A DNA stretch of 30,312 bases, taken from NCBI GenBank assembly GCA_964508655.1, contig CAZDUO010000046.1, positions 1-30,312 of the forward strand, in the 5' to 3' direction. The translations under genes and the position numbers were made by a program. The DNA comes from VBAS01 sp964508655. Its GTDB lineage: Bacteria > Bacteroidota > Bacteroidia > Chitinophagales > Chitinophagaceae. The notes under the pieces were generated by a model. The model worked only from the letters and a program-made list of their open reading frames with translations, had not been told where the DNA came from and made no database searches. This document shows positions 16,394-25,381 of the stretch, in pieces (the first letter of the stretch is position 1; each line of letters opens with the position of its first letter).

Positions 16394-16456
16394 CACGAAC
16401 GTGGTATTGATTCCGGATTCAATTGCACTTACCTTTAATGCAAATAAATACTGCTT

Positions 16457-18883
16457 ATGCAACCGAGCTTCAACACGTTTCCATTTTATGCAAGCGACCT
16501 GCTGAAGGGATATTTCTGGCGCAACCTGTTTAAAGTAACCTGGCTGTTTTTCCCGGGCATCCTGTTTCTTGTATTTGCCTGGTTTGCATTCTGGAAAATC
16601 ACGCAGGGTAAAGACCTGATGATAATTACGCTGGAAAACCGGGATGTGTTTGCTTTTTTTATCCTGGCGCTTTTGTTCTGGTCGTACGTTACCTGGTACA
16701 CCTGCCGGCTGGCGGCAAAAGCCAAAGACCTGCAGATACAAAGCAGGCTGGAAAAATCGCTGGCTGATTTTCTTGATAAAAATGAAAACAACAGGCAGGA
16801 TCCGGAAGTGGCTGACATCAGTAGCATTTATTATAATTACATTGAAAAAAACAATAACGACCACCGCATTTGGGAAAAGCTGCGCATACACGGCCCCCGC
16901 CTGCTGGCCTTCTCCTGCTTTACAATTATTATTCTTGCCTTTGTGCAGCTGCCGGTACTTAAAATAATTTTTCCCCGCTGGCTTTGTTATGTGCTGCTGA
17001 CCGCAAGTATCGTGTATTATTTTCTTTTATACAATGTATGGTCGAAGTTCATCAGCAAAAAAAAGAATGCGCCGCTCCATACCGAGCAGGCCTGGGTTAA
17101 AGGCATCCGTGCTGTCACCTATGTTTTCCTGGTAAGTTTTACAATCCTCGTTGTTATAATAAAATCTGTAACGATGTTGCTGATATTGCTGCTATTCATG
17201 CAGGCAGGTATGGTGCTCCTGCTGTTGTTGCGCCGCCGGTTTCTTGATATCAACAACCGCTCTTTTTACCAGAATATAGCTTTGCAGAAAGAATTATTTC
17301 AGTCGCCTTCGGCCAAAGTAAAACTAGGGGGCCTGGTGCGTGACAAAGAAGACAATCCCTATTTCATCACACTGAATATCCTTAGCTTTTTTGCTTTGAT
17401 AGTTTATGTCAGCACCATTTACAGTGTATGGGTTTCTGTGCAGCTGGGCAGTTTCCCTTTTGTCATTCTTGCATTTGGCGTATTGCTGGGGCTTGTAAAT
17501 TTTGTAACCGTTTTGTCGGTGCTGAAGCGCATCAATTTGCATTTTTTCATCTGGATACTGGCCTTTATTCTCGGCAGCACCTATGAACCGCACAGGGTGA
17601 AGCTGGTGCCAAAAGAAAATACGACTGCCGCTTTTGCCAACCGCATGAACCTGAAAGAGTATTTCAGAAACTGGGTGATGCAGCGAAAAGATCTTCTTGA
17701 CAGTGCTGCACAGCCATACCCGGTTTACTTTGTGCTGGCAAACGGCGGTGCATCCCGCTCAGGTTATTGGGTGGCTTCGGTGCTTTCGCGGATGGAAGAT
17801 GAATCGGATGGAAAATTTTCGGAGCACCTGTTTTGTTTGTCCGGCGCATCGGGAGGTAGTGTGGGCAACGCGGCATTTTTCAGTTTGCTGCGCAGCAAAG
17901 CTGAATTAAAAAAAACTAACCCCACTGACAGCGCTTTTCTTACCGAAGCAAAAAATTACCTGAAGACCGATTTTCTTACCTACACACTTGCCCGCATGCT
18001 AGGGCCCGATGTTTTTCGGCATCTTTTACGTATACGCAAAATTGATGACAGAGCCATTGCGTTGTCCAAAGCGCTGGAAAAAGCTGCAGGAAAAAACAAT
18101 TTTCTTTACGACAGCCTTGCCACCGGTTTTTCTGTTTTCATCACACAAAAGCAAGATACCGGCTACCGGCTTCCCATACTCTGCATCAACAGCACCCGCA
18201 TGCAGGACGGGCTGCCAAGTGTTATAAGCAACATCATCATCGACGAAAAAACTTTTAACAAACGCATTGATGTGCTGGCACTGGTTGACGATAAGAAAGA
18301 TTTAAAATTGAGCAGCGCCGTAGTACTGGGCGCCAGTTTTCCTTATGTAAGCCCGGCCGGCCGCATTGATCACCGCTATTTAAACACCGAGGAAAATGAA
18401 TCAAGCTATTTTGTTGACGGCGGCTACTTCGACAATTCCGGCGCCGGCGTAGTAAACGAAATGATTATTGAACTGAACAGGCTCAGGGCTGAGGAAAAAG
18501 ATCCTGCAATAAAAACCATGATGAGCAAACTGGATTTTCATGTGCTGCACATCACCAACGACCCCGTGGGCTTCAGGCCCGACCTGCAGAAAGTAAACCC
18601 ATTGATCAATGACCTGGCTGCACCGGTAAAAACACTCATTGGCGCCTACAGCAGCCAGACCAGCACCAACGATCAGCGGCTTATCAATTACCTGGAAACA
18701 TCTTTCGGAAATACAAAGCACTACCGCACCATACCCCTGTACCGCTACCAGGACAGGTCCATCACCTACAGCATGAACTGGGTAATATCCGGCCGCCTGC
18801 TGCATGCGATGGATGCCCGGCTGAATGAAAAAGAAATAAAGGATAGGCTGAAAAGTATTATTTCAGAGATGGATGATAAATAA
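16457..18883 (+). CDS. polytopic membrane patatin-like phospholipase
   Basis: The 808-residue protein has a membrane half and a patatin half. Roughly the first 380 residues contain about eight hydrophobic segments in pairs, with a soluble stretch around residues 90-140. The patatin domain shows PVYFVLANGGASRSGYWVAS (oxyanion-hole loop), the nucleophile elbow CLSGASGGSVGNA with Ser465, and the dyad Asp654 in YFVDGGYFDNSGAG. Patatins are serine acyl hydrolases that cleave phospholipids or other lipid esters. The membrane part suggests action at the inner membrane. It lies 63 bp after obg and converges with the YbjQ-like gene. Substrate and topology cannot be fixed from sequence. Confidence 0.88.
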   Translation: MQPSFNTFPFYASDLLKGYFWRNLFKVTWLFFPGILFLVFAWFAFWKITQGKDLMIITLENRDVFAFFILALLFWSYVTWYTCRLAAKAKDLQIQSRLEKSLADFLDKNENNRQDPEVADISSIYYNYIEKNNNDHRIWEKLRIHGPRLLAFSCFTIIILAFVQLPVLKIIFPRWLCYVLLTASIVYYFLLYNVWSKFISKKKNAPLHTEQAWVKGIRAVTYVFLVSFTILVVIIKSVTMLLILLLFMQAGMVLLLLLRRRFLDINNRSFYQNIALQKELFQSPSAKVKLGGLVRDKEDNPYFITLNILSFFALIVYVSTIYSVWVSVQLGSFPFVILAFGVLLGLVNFVTVLSVLKRINLHFFIWILAFILGSTYEPHRVKLVPKENTTAAFANRMNLKEYFRNWVMQRKDLLDSAAQPYPVYFVLANGGASRSGYWVASVLSRMEDESDGKFSEHLFCLSGASGGSVGNAAFFSLLRSKAELKKTNPTDSAFLTEAKNYLKTDFLTYTLARMLGPDVFRHLLRIRKIDDRAIALSKALEKAAGKNNFLYDSLATGFSVFITQKQDTGYRLPILCINSTRMQDGLPSVISNIIIDEKTFNKRIDVLALVDDKKDLKLSSAVVLGASFPYVSPAGRIDHRYLNTEENESSYFVDGGYFDNSGAGVVNEMIIELNRLRAEEKDPAIKTMMSKLDFHVLHITNDPVGFRPDLQKVNPLINDLAAPVKTLIGAYSSQTSTNDQRLINYLETSFGNTKHYRTIPLYRYQDRSITYSMNWVISGRLLHAMDARLNEKEIKDRLKSIISEMDDK

Positions 18884-18961
18884 ATCATTCACCCTTTTCC
18901 ACTATACAGATGCTGAATTACCCGATTCATTTTTTGAGGATCAGGAATTGACAAAATCATT

Positions 18962-19282
18962 TCAACTCACCCGCACCGCTGTGCCGGTGGCAATCACCAT
19001 CATCATGCTGCCACCGCTGCCCACGGTTTCAAAATCCAGGTCAATGCCCACTACGGCATTGGCGCCAAGCGACTGGGCCCGCTGAATCAGTTCATTCATG
19101 GCATTCTGCCGGGCTTCATCAATCACTCTTTCGTACGTGCCGCTGCGGCCGCCAAAAAAATCACGCAGGCTGCCCATGATGTCTTTCAGCACATTGGCTC
19201 CGATGATGACTTCGGAAGAAACAACACCAAGATATTGCTCAATGGTTTTTCCTTCAATGCTGGGGGTGGTTGTGGTTATCAT
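18962..19282 (-). CDS. YbjQ/UPF0145 family protein
   Basis: The 106-residue protein fits the YbjQ/UPF0145 family (sometimes labelled heavy-metal-binding domain): MITTTTPSIEGKTIEQYLGV, VSSEVIIGANVLKDIMGSLR, ARQNAMNELIQRAQSLGANA, VVGIDLDFETVG and the closing MMMVIATGTAVRV. Members form pentameric rings. A metal role has been suggested from fold comparison but is not established. Length is normal. It converges with the patatin gene (78 bp apart) and is divergent from the S46 peptidase gene. Confidence 0.92.
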   Translation of the reverse strand: MITTTTPSIEGKTIEQYLGVVSSEVIIGANVLKDIMGSLRDFFGGRSGTYERVIDEARQNAMNELIQRAQSLGANAVVGIDLDFETVGSGGSMMMVIATGTAVRVS

Positions 19283-19330
19283 TCTTTTGTTTTTATCGTG
19301 TAAAAATAAAGAAGATAAGGCATCCGGTCA

Positions 19331-19361
19331 TTGGCTGCCCCTGATTTTTAGCTTAGGTTTG
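19331..19361 (+). promoter_or_regulatory. Bacteroidota-type promoter for the S46 peptidase gene
   Basis: A -33 TTG at 19331-19333 and a -7 TAGGTTTG at 19354-19361 are 20 nt apart, the spacing of the Bacteroidota housekeeping consensus (TTG-N~19-TAnnTTTG). The -7 box ends 22 nt before the ATG at 19384. Confidence 0.65.
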
Positions 19362-19383
19362 TCCTTTCAAAAATTATGACAGC

Positions 19384-21549
19384 ATGAAAAAACTGCTCTT
19401 TACTTTTTTTCTTTTCCTCGCACTGCTTTCACGTGCTGTTGCCGATGAAGGCATGTGGCTGCCGCTGCTGCTGGGCCAGCAGGTGTATAACGATATGGTG
19501 AAACGGGGGCTGAAGCTTACCAAAGAACAACTCTACAGCATTAACAAACCCTCCATTAAGGATGCCGTTGTTATATTCGGCAGCGGTTGCACCGGCGAAA
19601 TCGTCAGCGCCGAAGGATTGATTTTTACCAACCACCACTGCGGCTACGATGTGATTGCTTCGGCCAGTACCGTAGAGCACAACTACCTGCGTGACGGATT
19701 TTATGCCATGAAAAGAATTGAAGAAATTCCTTCAGGACTTTCGGTTCAGTTTCTGCTGCGAATAGAAGACGTAACCGCCATGGTGATGGATTCACTCAAA
19801 GGATTGAGCGGGGCAGAAAGAGTACAGCGGCAAAACAGGGTGTTCAGCAACCTGAATGCAAAGTTTTCTGACCCCCCGCAGTTTATCGAAGCAAGAGTGA
19901 GCAGCCTTTTCAAAGGCAACCAGTTCCTGCTTTTTGTTTACCAGCGTTATAAAGATGTGCGTCTTGCTGGCGCTCCGCCGGAAAGTATCGGCAAATTCGG
20001 CGGCGATACGGATAACTGGGAATGGCCGCGGCATACGGGAGATTTTTCCGTGTTCCGGGTGTATATGAGCAAAGACGGTAAACCGGCGGAGTACAGCGAA
20101 GAAAATATACCGCTGAAACCAAAATGGTTTTTTCCCGTTTCATTAAAAGGATTCAAAGACGGCGACTACACCATGATTTATGGTTATCCCGGAAGCACCA
20201 ACCGCTACGAAACATCCTTTGGCGTAAAACTGAAAACGGAAATTGACAACCCTACGCTGGTAAAGCTGCGTGATGTACGGTTGAAATATATGCTGGAAGA
20301 AATGAAGAAAGACCCGGCTGTAAAACTGCAGCTGGCCTCCAGCTTTTCCATCATAGCCAACTACTGGAAATTTTATGACGGCGAAACCAAACAACTGCTG
20401 AAATACGATGTGTATGGCCAGAAGAAAAAAGCCGAAGAAGTTTTTATTAATTGGGCGCAGGGAAAATCAAATTACTCTTCAATGTTTGAAGACTGGGCCA
20501 AAGCGTACGAAGCTTGGCAGCCCTATGCCAAACACCGCATGTATATCAACGAAGGCATTTTTGGCTCACCGCTGATGGCTTTTGCCGCCAGCCTGCAGCA
20601 GATTGAAATCGCCCTGGTGCAGCAGGGAAAAACAGCCGCCGATATCAAAGCCGCACTGGATGAAGCAGTAAAGGCAAGAAATGAATTTCTGAAAAACGAA
20701 AACAGGCCTTCCGATGAGCGGATTTTTGCCGATGTGACAAGAATGTTTTACCAGGATGTGGACCGCCAGCAGCACCCGGTTGATTTTTTCAGCTCGCAGG
20801 TAGGCGCCTGGGGCAAACTGAATGAGGAAGAAACCTATAAAAAATATGCCGCCCATGTGTTTTCAAAAACGATGATATTTGATGATGCCCGGTGGAATGC
20901 ATTTATCAAAAATCCCGACGGCATCACGCTGCAGGACGACCCCGCCTATGCACATGCCAGCGCTTTTCTTATCAATTATCAAAGCAAGTATGCGGCAAAA
21001 TACCAGCAGTTCAGCACCCGCAATGCTGAGCTTGGCCGTATTTACCTGAAAGGCATTATGGAAATGGATACGGCAAAAGCAAAGAAGATGTATCCTGATG
21101 CCACCTTCACCATGCGGGTGAGCTTTGGCAATGTAAAAAGCTACCGGCCGCGGGATGCTGTGTATTATGATTATATCTGCACCCTGAACGGCGTGCTGCA
21201 GAAATACAAACCCGGCGATTATGAATTTGACCTGCCGGAAAATCTCATTGCACTGGCAAGGAAGAAGGACTTTGGTCAGTATATTGACAAAACCAAAAAA
21301 GACCTGGTGGTTTGCTTCATCAGCACCAACGATATTACAGGCGGCAACAGCGGCTCACCCGTACTGGATGGCAGCGGCAACCTGCTCGGCCTTGCTTTCG
21401 ACGGCAATTATGAAGCGCTGAGTCATAAAATTGCTTTCGATAAAGACCTGAACCGGACGATATGCGTTGACATCCGCTATGTACTCTGGTGCATTGACAA
21501 GCTGGGCGGCGCTTCGCACTTCATCCATGAACTGAAGCTGGTGAAGTGA
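19384..21549 (+). CDS. S46-family dipeptidyl-peptidase, DPP7-type
   Basis: The 721-residue protein has a signal peptide (KKLLFTFFLFLALLSRAVAD) followed by EGMWLP, the mature N-terminus typical of S46 peptidases. The catalytic His is in FTNHHCGYD (residues 84-85), and the serine elbow TGGNSGSPV places the nucleophile at Ser656. Specificity is read after the elbow: LAFDGNYEAL has Gly674, the residue that defines DPP7-like enzymes preferring hydrophobic P1 residues; DPP11 enzymes, specific for Asp/Glu, have Arg there. It acts in the periplasm, removing dipeptides from peptides. It has its own promoter and a strong terminator. The dipeptide epimerase further on fits the same peptide-use theme. 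Confidence 0.94.
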   Translation: MKKLLFTFFLFLALLSRAVADEGMWLPLLLGQQVYNDMVKRGLKLTKEQLYSINKPSIKDAVVIFGSGCTGEIVSAEGLIFTNHHCGYDVIASASTVEHNYLRDGFYAMKRIEEIPSGLSVQFLLRIEDVTAMVMDSLKGLSGAERVQRQNRVFSNLNAKFSDPPQFIEARVSSLFKGNQFLLFVYQRYKDVRLAGAPPESIGKFGGDTDNWEWPRHTGDFSVFRVYMSKDGKPAEYSEENIPLKPKWFFPVSLKGFKDGDYTMIYGYPGSTNRYETSFGVKLKTEIDNPTLVKLRDVRLKYMLEEMKKDPAVKLQLASSFSIIANYWKFYDGETKQLLKYDVYGQKKKAEEVFINWAQGKSNYSSMFEDWAKAYEAWQPYAKHRMYINEGIFGSPLMAFAASLQQIEIALVQQGKTAADIKAALDEAVKARNEFLKNENRPSDERIFADVTRMFYQDVDRQQHPVDFFSSQVGAWGKLNEEETYKKYAAHVFSKTMIFDDARWNAFIKNPDGITLQDDPAYAHASAFLINYQSKYAAKYQQFSTRNAELGRIYLKGIMEMDTAKAKKMYPDATFTMRVSFGNVKSYRPRDAVYYDYICTLNGVLQKYKPGDYEFDLPENLIALARKKDFGQYIDKTKKDLVVCFISTNDITGGNSGSPVLDGSGNLLGLAFDGNYEALSHKIAFDKDLNRTICVDIRYVLWCIDKLGGASHFIHELKLVK

Positions 21550-21568
21550 TTTTTTTAAAGTTATTGTC

Positions 21569-21597
21569 AAGCCATTCGCTCCGGCGGATGGCTTTTT
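21569..21597 (+). terminator. strong rho-independent terminator
   Basis: An 11-bp stem, AAGCCATTCGC (21569-21579) with GCGGATGGCTT (21584-21594), has one G-U wobble and a TCCG tetraloop and runs into five T residues. It closes the S46 peptidase gene. Confidence 0.85.
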
Positions 21598-21641
21598 CTA
21601 TATGCGGAATATTTACTTAACATTGCAATACAACTTTCCCG

Positions 21642-22325
21642 GTGAAATACAATCGCTATATCCTGCTCATCACTTCAGCTATTCTATCCAGTTGCCTGCA
21701 TGCCCAGGTAAAATTCAGCCTGGCAACCGATTTGTCCCTGCTTCACAATTTTGATGGTAAACAAAAATTTACTGTAATAGGGCAAACGATTATCCCGCAA
21801 TGGCATTTTACCAAAAAACATACTTTGTATGCGTGGTTCTCTTATCACAGCAATGGTAAATACAAAAGCAACCTGTCGGCTGAAGCAAAATCTTCATCCA
21901 CCGTTCCCCAGTCCTTTTCATTTACCAGCCGTTCAGAAATGCGTTTACGCCATTTTTCGCTGGGTATAAAAAGATATTTCTACGGCGCTGCTGAAAAGCT
22001 GGAAAAATTCAACCTTTATGGCGCCGCCGGTTTCGGACTAACCAGCGGTACGGCTACCAACAATTTTTCTGCACCTGTCGATACTTCGCTTTACATGGTA
22101 CAGGATAATATCCTGGGCGGCTCCGGTAATTTCAAGCGGCTGACCTTTGACATTACTGCCGGCTGGGAACTGCCGGTGGGCTATGAAATATTTGTATTTT
22201 CAGAGGCAAGAATTCATCTGCCGACATCCAGCTATTCAACCGGTTACCTGCTGAAAAATAAAAATGCACCGTTGCCGGGAACTTTTAACTTCGGTATTCG
22301 TGTATTGTTTAATTCTGAACAATAA
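21642..22325 (+). CDS. outer-membrane beta-barrel-like protein
   Basis: The 227-residue protein has a signal peptide (YILLITSAILSSCLHAQ) and then alternating amphipathic strands with aromatic ends (TLYAWFSYHSNGKY, EMRLRHFSLGIKRYFYGA, FNLYGAAGFGLTSGTA, RLTFDITAGWELPVG, FNFGIRVLF). The last strand ends close to the C-terminus, as in small outer-membrane barrels. The start is GTG at 21642; no in-frame ATG precedes the signal peptide. It lies 12 bp before the dipeptide epimerase gene, suggesting co-transcription. It could be a small porin-like or adhesion protein; no specific family was recognised. Confidence 0.75.
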   Translation: MKYNRYILLITSAILSSCLHAQVKFSLATDLSLLHNFDGKQKFTVIGQTIIPQWHFTKKHTLYAWFSYHSNGKYKSNLSAEAKSSSTVPQSFSFTSRSEMRLRHFSLGIKRYFYGAAEKLEKFNLYGAAGFGLTSGTATNNFSAPVDTSLYMVQDNILGGSGNFKRLTFDITAGWELPVGYEIFVFSEARIHLPTSSYSTGYLLKNKNAPLPGTFNFGIRVLFNSEQ

Positions 22326-22337
22326 AAAACCAAATGC

Positions 22338-23453
22338 ATGAGCGACCGGCTTTCCATTGCACAGGTGGAAATTTATAAACTGCGCATCCCGCTGATTGAG
22401 CCCTTTATTACTTCATTGGCTTACGAAACCCATGTGGAGAATGTGATTGTAGTAATAAGAACTAACGAGGGCATTACCGGCTTTGGTGAAAGCAGTCCGT
22501 ACATGCCGGTGAACGGGGAAAGCATGGATACCTGTTTTATCGTAGGCCAGTATTTTGCAAAGCTGCTGAAAGGAAAAAACCCGCTGAAGATAGATGAGCA
22601 TATTGCTGCCATGGATAAACTGATTTTTGCAAACTGTAGTATTAAAAGCGCTTTTGATATAGCGCTGCACGACATCATCGGCCAGTTCAAAGGCGTGCCG
22701 CTGTACAAGCTGTACAAAGGAAAAAACAATAAAGAACTTGTGACGGATTACACCGTGAGTCTTGACGGTGCAGAAAAGATGGCGGCCGATGCGCTGAAAA
22801 TAAAAAAAGCCGGTTACCCGGCCATCAAGGTAAAACTGGGTGAGTCGAAGAAAAAAGATGTGGAGCGGATACGCATGATACGGGATGCAGTAGGCTTCGG
22901 CATTCCGCTGCGTATTGATGCCAACCAGGGCTGGGGTGTAAAAGAAGCGATTGACACGCTGAATGCACTTGATGCTTACAATATTGAGCTTTGCGAGGAG
23001 CCGATTGCCAAATGGAATTTTATACGGCTGCGCAAAGTGAAAAAGAAAAGCCCCATACCCATCATGGCCGACGAAAGTTGCGGCGATGCGCATGATGCGG
23101 AGCGGCTGCTGAAACTGAAAGCCTGCGATCTGTTTAATATAAAAGTGGGAAAAGCCGGCGGTGTGTACCGGGCCTGGGAAATAATAAAGCTGGCAGACAA
23201 AGCCGGTATGCAGATGCAGCTCGGCGCCTTTATGGAATCAAGGCTGGGCATGACGGCATCGGCACATCTTGCTCTATGCAGCGACAATATTCTCTACTGC
23301 GATTTTGATACACCGCTGATGCATGCCGAAGACTATGTGGTTGGCGGCCTCACATACCATGCAAACGGAGTAATGAAAGTGCCCGATACACCGGGACTGG
23401 GGGCAAGGTTTGAGCAGGAGTATTTAGACAAATTGGAGAAAGTGACTGTGTGA
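22338..23453 (+). CDS. dipeptide epimerase (L-Ala-D/L-Glu epimerase type), enolase superfamily
   Basis: The 371-residue protein shows the muconate-lactonizing subgroup pattern. A capping N-terminal domain (FGESSPYMPVNGES) is followed by the barrel with AIKVKLG (general-base Lys pair), RIDANQGWG, ELCEEPI and IMADESCGD (metal ligands Asp/Glu/Asp). NIKVGKAGGVYRAWEI (second catalytic Lys) and QLGAFMESRLGMTASAHLAL come next. The C-terminal CDFDTPLM holds the D-x-D that binds the dipeptide amino group in dipeptide epimerases. These enzymes epimerise the second residue of dipeptides, for example L-Ala-D-Glu from peptidoglycan. The exact dipeptide is not determinable. The S46 dipeptidyl-peptidase nearby suggests a link with dipeptide catabolism. 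Confidence 0.9.
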   Translation: MSDRLSIAQVEIYKLRIPLIEPFITSLAYETHVENVIVVIRTNEGITGFGESSPYMPVNGESMDTCFIVGQYFAKLLKGKNPLKIDEHIAAMDKLIFANCSIKSAFDIALHDIIGQFKGVPLYKLYKGKNNKELVTDYTVSLDGAEKMAADALKIKKAGYPAIKVKLGESKKKDVERIRMIRDAVGFGIPLRIDANQGWGVKEAIDTLNALDAYNIELCEEPIAKWNFIRLRKVKKKSPIPIMADESCGDAHDAERLLKLKACDLFNIKVGKAGGVYRAWEIIKLADKAGMQMQLGAFMESRLGMTASAHLALCSDNILYCDFDTPLMHAEDYVVGGLTYHANGVMKVPDTPGLGARFEQEYLDKLEKVTV

Positions 23454-23533
23454 ATCAAACTGCGAATGCGGCAGAATTACGAACAAGCTCAGTGCGAATA
23501 AGAATTATTCTTTTCCTGGCCGATAAATTTCAC

Positions 23534-23552
23534 TAACCTGTATTTCAGGTTA
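23534..23552 (+). terminator. small hairpin, possible terminator
   Basis: TAACCTG-TATTT-CAGGTTA is a perfect 7-bp stem with a 5-nt loop, followed by a T-rich but interrupted tail. It lies 80 bp after the epimerase gene and 60 bp before the VOC gene, so it may be a weak terminator or a leader hairpin. Confidence 0.45.
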
Positions 23553-23611
23553 TTCTTAATTTTATATCTCCCTTCCGACAATAAACAATTCTGAAACGAA
23601 AACCAACAAAA

Positions 23612-24007
23612 ATGGATAAAGTAGTGCATTTTGAAATTCCTGCCGACAACCTGGAAAGAGCAAAAAAATTTTACGGGGAAATATTCGGCTGGCAGTTGCA
23701 GGACTGGCCCATGGCCGACGGCTCAGTGTATACAGGCGCAAGAACCGTTGCCGTGGATGAACAGACTTTTGTTCCCAAAGAACCCGGCGCCATCAACGGC
23801 GGCATCATAAAGCGTGACCAGTTTGTAAAAACCCCGCAGGTCACGGTAAATGTGCCCTCCATTGATGAATACCTTGAAAAAATAAAGGCAGCAGGCGGCA
23901 GTGTCATCAAGCCAAAACAAAATATTGAAGGCATGGGCTACTACGCTTATGCCACCGACAGTGAGGGCAACCTGCTGGGCTTGTGGGAAGACATCAAAAA
24001 GAACTGA
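23612..24007 (+). CDS. VOC (glyoxalase/bleomycin-resistance) superfamily protein
   Basis: The 131-residue protein is a single VOC module pair: HFEIPADNLERAKKFYGEIF followed by GWQLQDWPMADGSVY, then VNVPSIDEYLEKIKAAGG and YYAYATDSEGNLLGLWED. The last stretch carries the usual C-terminal acidic metal ligand. Proteins of this subgroup are found widely with no assigned substrate. Small-molecule binding or isomerisation is possible. It converges with the AlkA-like gene, with a palindrome between them. Confidence 0.88.
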   Translation: MDKVVHFEIPADNLERAKKFYGEIFGWQLQDWPMADGSVYTGARTVAVDEQTFVPKEPGAINGGIIKRDQFVKTPQVTVNVPSIDEYLEKIKAAGGSVIKPKQNIEGMGYYAYATDSEGNLLGLWEDIKKN

Positions 24008-24035
24008 ACTTTACCCGGGTTTACTTCTTCTTCCC

Positions 24036-24053
24036 GGCCGACAGCTATCGGCC
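24036..24053. repeat. palindrome GGCCGA-N6-TCGGCC containing the stop codon of the AlkA-like gene
   Basis: The 18-bp sequence is a palindrome with one mismatched pair (24042/24047). It lies at the convergent 3' ends of the VOC and AlkA-like genes. The TAG stop of the latter (24045-24047, minus strand) and its last two codons (Gly-Arg) are part of the palindrome. It may act as a bidirectional terminator stem, but lacks a T-run. Confidence 0.6.
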
Positions 24054-24656
24054 CTTCACCGGCACATTATCCTTCCATCGCCACAGGTACATGCAGGCAT
24101 AGGTGCGGTAAGGCGCCCACTGACCGGCAACTTTTAAGATAGCCGCTTCCATTGTTTTTTTCTTGCGGTGTTTTAAGCCATACAAACGAATCACCGCATT
24201 ACGCAGGCCGAGGTCATCCAGTGCAAACACATCTTCACGGCAAAGGGCAAACATCAGCAGCATTTCTGTCGTCCATTGGCCTACACCTTTTATCTGCGTC
24301 AGGTATTCAATCACTTCTTCGTTACTCATCCTGGAAAGTTTTTTCAGGCTCATCCCGCTTTTCATTTCAAATCTTGCCACATGCTGTACATACATTGCCT
24401 TGGCATTGCTCATGCCGATGGCCCGCAGTTTTTCAAATGCTGTGTCTGCTACCTGTTGCGGTGTTGGTTCACCGCCATACAGGTCAATAAACCGCCGGCG
24501 GATGACATCGGCCACCCGGGTGCTCAGTTGCTGGCTCATGATAGAATAACAGAGATAGAGCCAGAGATTATTCCGCTTCTTCAGTTTGAACACGCCGTGC
24601 TGCTCAATCAGTTTTTTCATTTTTTCGTCTCTGGACAAATGTTCAACGTAGTGCAC
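24045..24656 (-). CDS. DNA-3-methyladenine glycosylase II-like (HhH-GPD, AlkA family)
   Basis: The 203-residue protein has YSIMSQQLSTRVADVIRRRF (helical start of the HhH-GPD fold), the hairpin LTQIKGVGQWTTEMLLMFAL at residues 119-138, and the catalytic Asp region EDVFALDDLGLRNAV (Asp147/148). It excises alkylated purines such as 3-methyladenine. It lacks the N-terminal domain of E. coli AlkA, as many short bacterial homologues do. The start is GTG at 24656 (HYVEHLSRDEKM); an ATG twelve codons later at 24620 is an alternative. Its 3' end lies in a palindromic element. It is divergent from mnmD with a 59-bp spacer. Confidence 0.9.
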   Translation of the reverse strand: MHYVEHLSRDEKMKKLIEQHGVFKLKKRNNLWLYLCYSIMSQQLSTRVADVIRRRFIDLYGGEPTPQQVADTAFEKLRAIGMSNAKAMYVQHVARFEMKSGMSLKKLSRMSNEEVIEYLTQIKGVGQWTTEMLLMFALCREDVFALDDLGLRNAVIRLYGLKHRKKKTMEAAILKVAGQWAPYRTYACMYLWRWKDNVPVKGR

Positions 24657-24715
24657 AGAACCAGTATTTACGTAATTATAAGGATGATGAGGAAATAAAA
24701 ATAGAATTTTGCCGC

Positions 24716-25381
24716 ATGGAACGGAAGATTATTTTGACGGGCGATGGTTCTCACTCCGTCAGTATGCCTGAAATGGGTGTGACTTATCATTCCGTACATG
24801 GGGCTATACAGGAATCAATGCATGTGTTTATAGAAGCAGGTTTTAAATCAGCATGTACAAATCAGTCAGTATGCTCTATACTTGAGGTTGGTTTTGGTAC
24901 CGGGTTGAATGCATTACTTACAGCAATAGAGGCAGAAAAAACTGGATCAAGTATTTATTATGTCGCACTGGAACCATACCCCCTTGGTGCCGAGGAAATA
25001 CTTTCATTGAATTATTGCAAACAGTTGAATCGAAAAGATTTGCAGGATGATTTTATTAGAATGCATCAATGTGAATGGAATAAAAGCATTGCAGTAACTG
25101 AAAATCTTTTATTGCACAAATCGAAATATATGTTGCAATCATTTGAACATATAACGAAATTCGATTTGATCTACTTCGACGCCTTCGCTCCTGCGGCCCA
25201 GCCCGAACTCTGGACAAAAGATGTGTTTGATAAAATGTTTTCCCTGCTTGCTCCCGGCGGCGTGCTGGTTACTTACTGCAGCAAAGGTGAGGTAAGAAGA
25301 AATATGATGGCTGCCGGATTTAAAGTGGAGAAACTGCCCGGGCCGCAGCAGAAGAGAGAGATGCTGAGGGCAGGAAGGTGA
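24716..25381 (+). CDS. mnmD: tRNA (5-methylaminomethyl-2-thiouridine) methyltransferase MnmD
   Basis: The 221-residue protein matches stand-alone MnmD, the methyltransferase half of MnmC. ILEVGFGTGLNALLTAIEAE is the SAM-binding motif, YYVALEPYPLGAEEI the ribose-binding Glu region, and DLIYFDAFAPAAQPELWTKD the characteristic D-A-F-A-P loop. GGVLVTYCSKGEVRRNMMAA and the closing KLPGPQQKREMLRA complete the family pattern. It completes mnm5s2U34 in the wobble position of Lys, Glu and Gln tRNAs. The first half of the gene is visibly more A+T-rich than the second. Its TGA stop lies in the first unit of a heptamer array. Confidence 0.92.
   Translation: MERKIILTGDGSHSVSMPEMGVTYHSVHGAIQESMHVFIEAGFKSACTNQSVCSILEVGFGTGLNALLTAIEAEKTGSSIYYVALEPYPLGAEEILSLNYCKQLNRKDLQDDFIRMHQCEWNKSIAVTENLLLHKSKYMLQSFEHITKFDLIYFDAFAPAAQPELWTKDVFDKMFSLLAPGGVLVTYCSKGEVRRNMMAAGFKVEKLPGPQQKREMLRAGR

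Noticed and set aside
23500..23512. Short A+T palindrome AAGAAT/ATTCTT after the epimerase gene
   Set aside because: It is short and A+T-rich, and likely by chance in such sequence.
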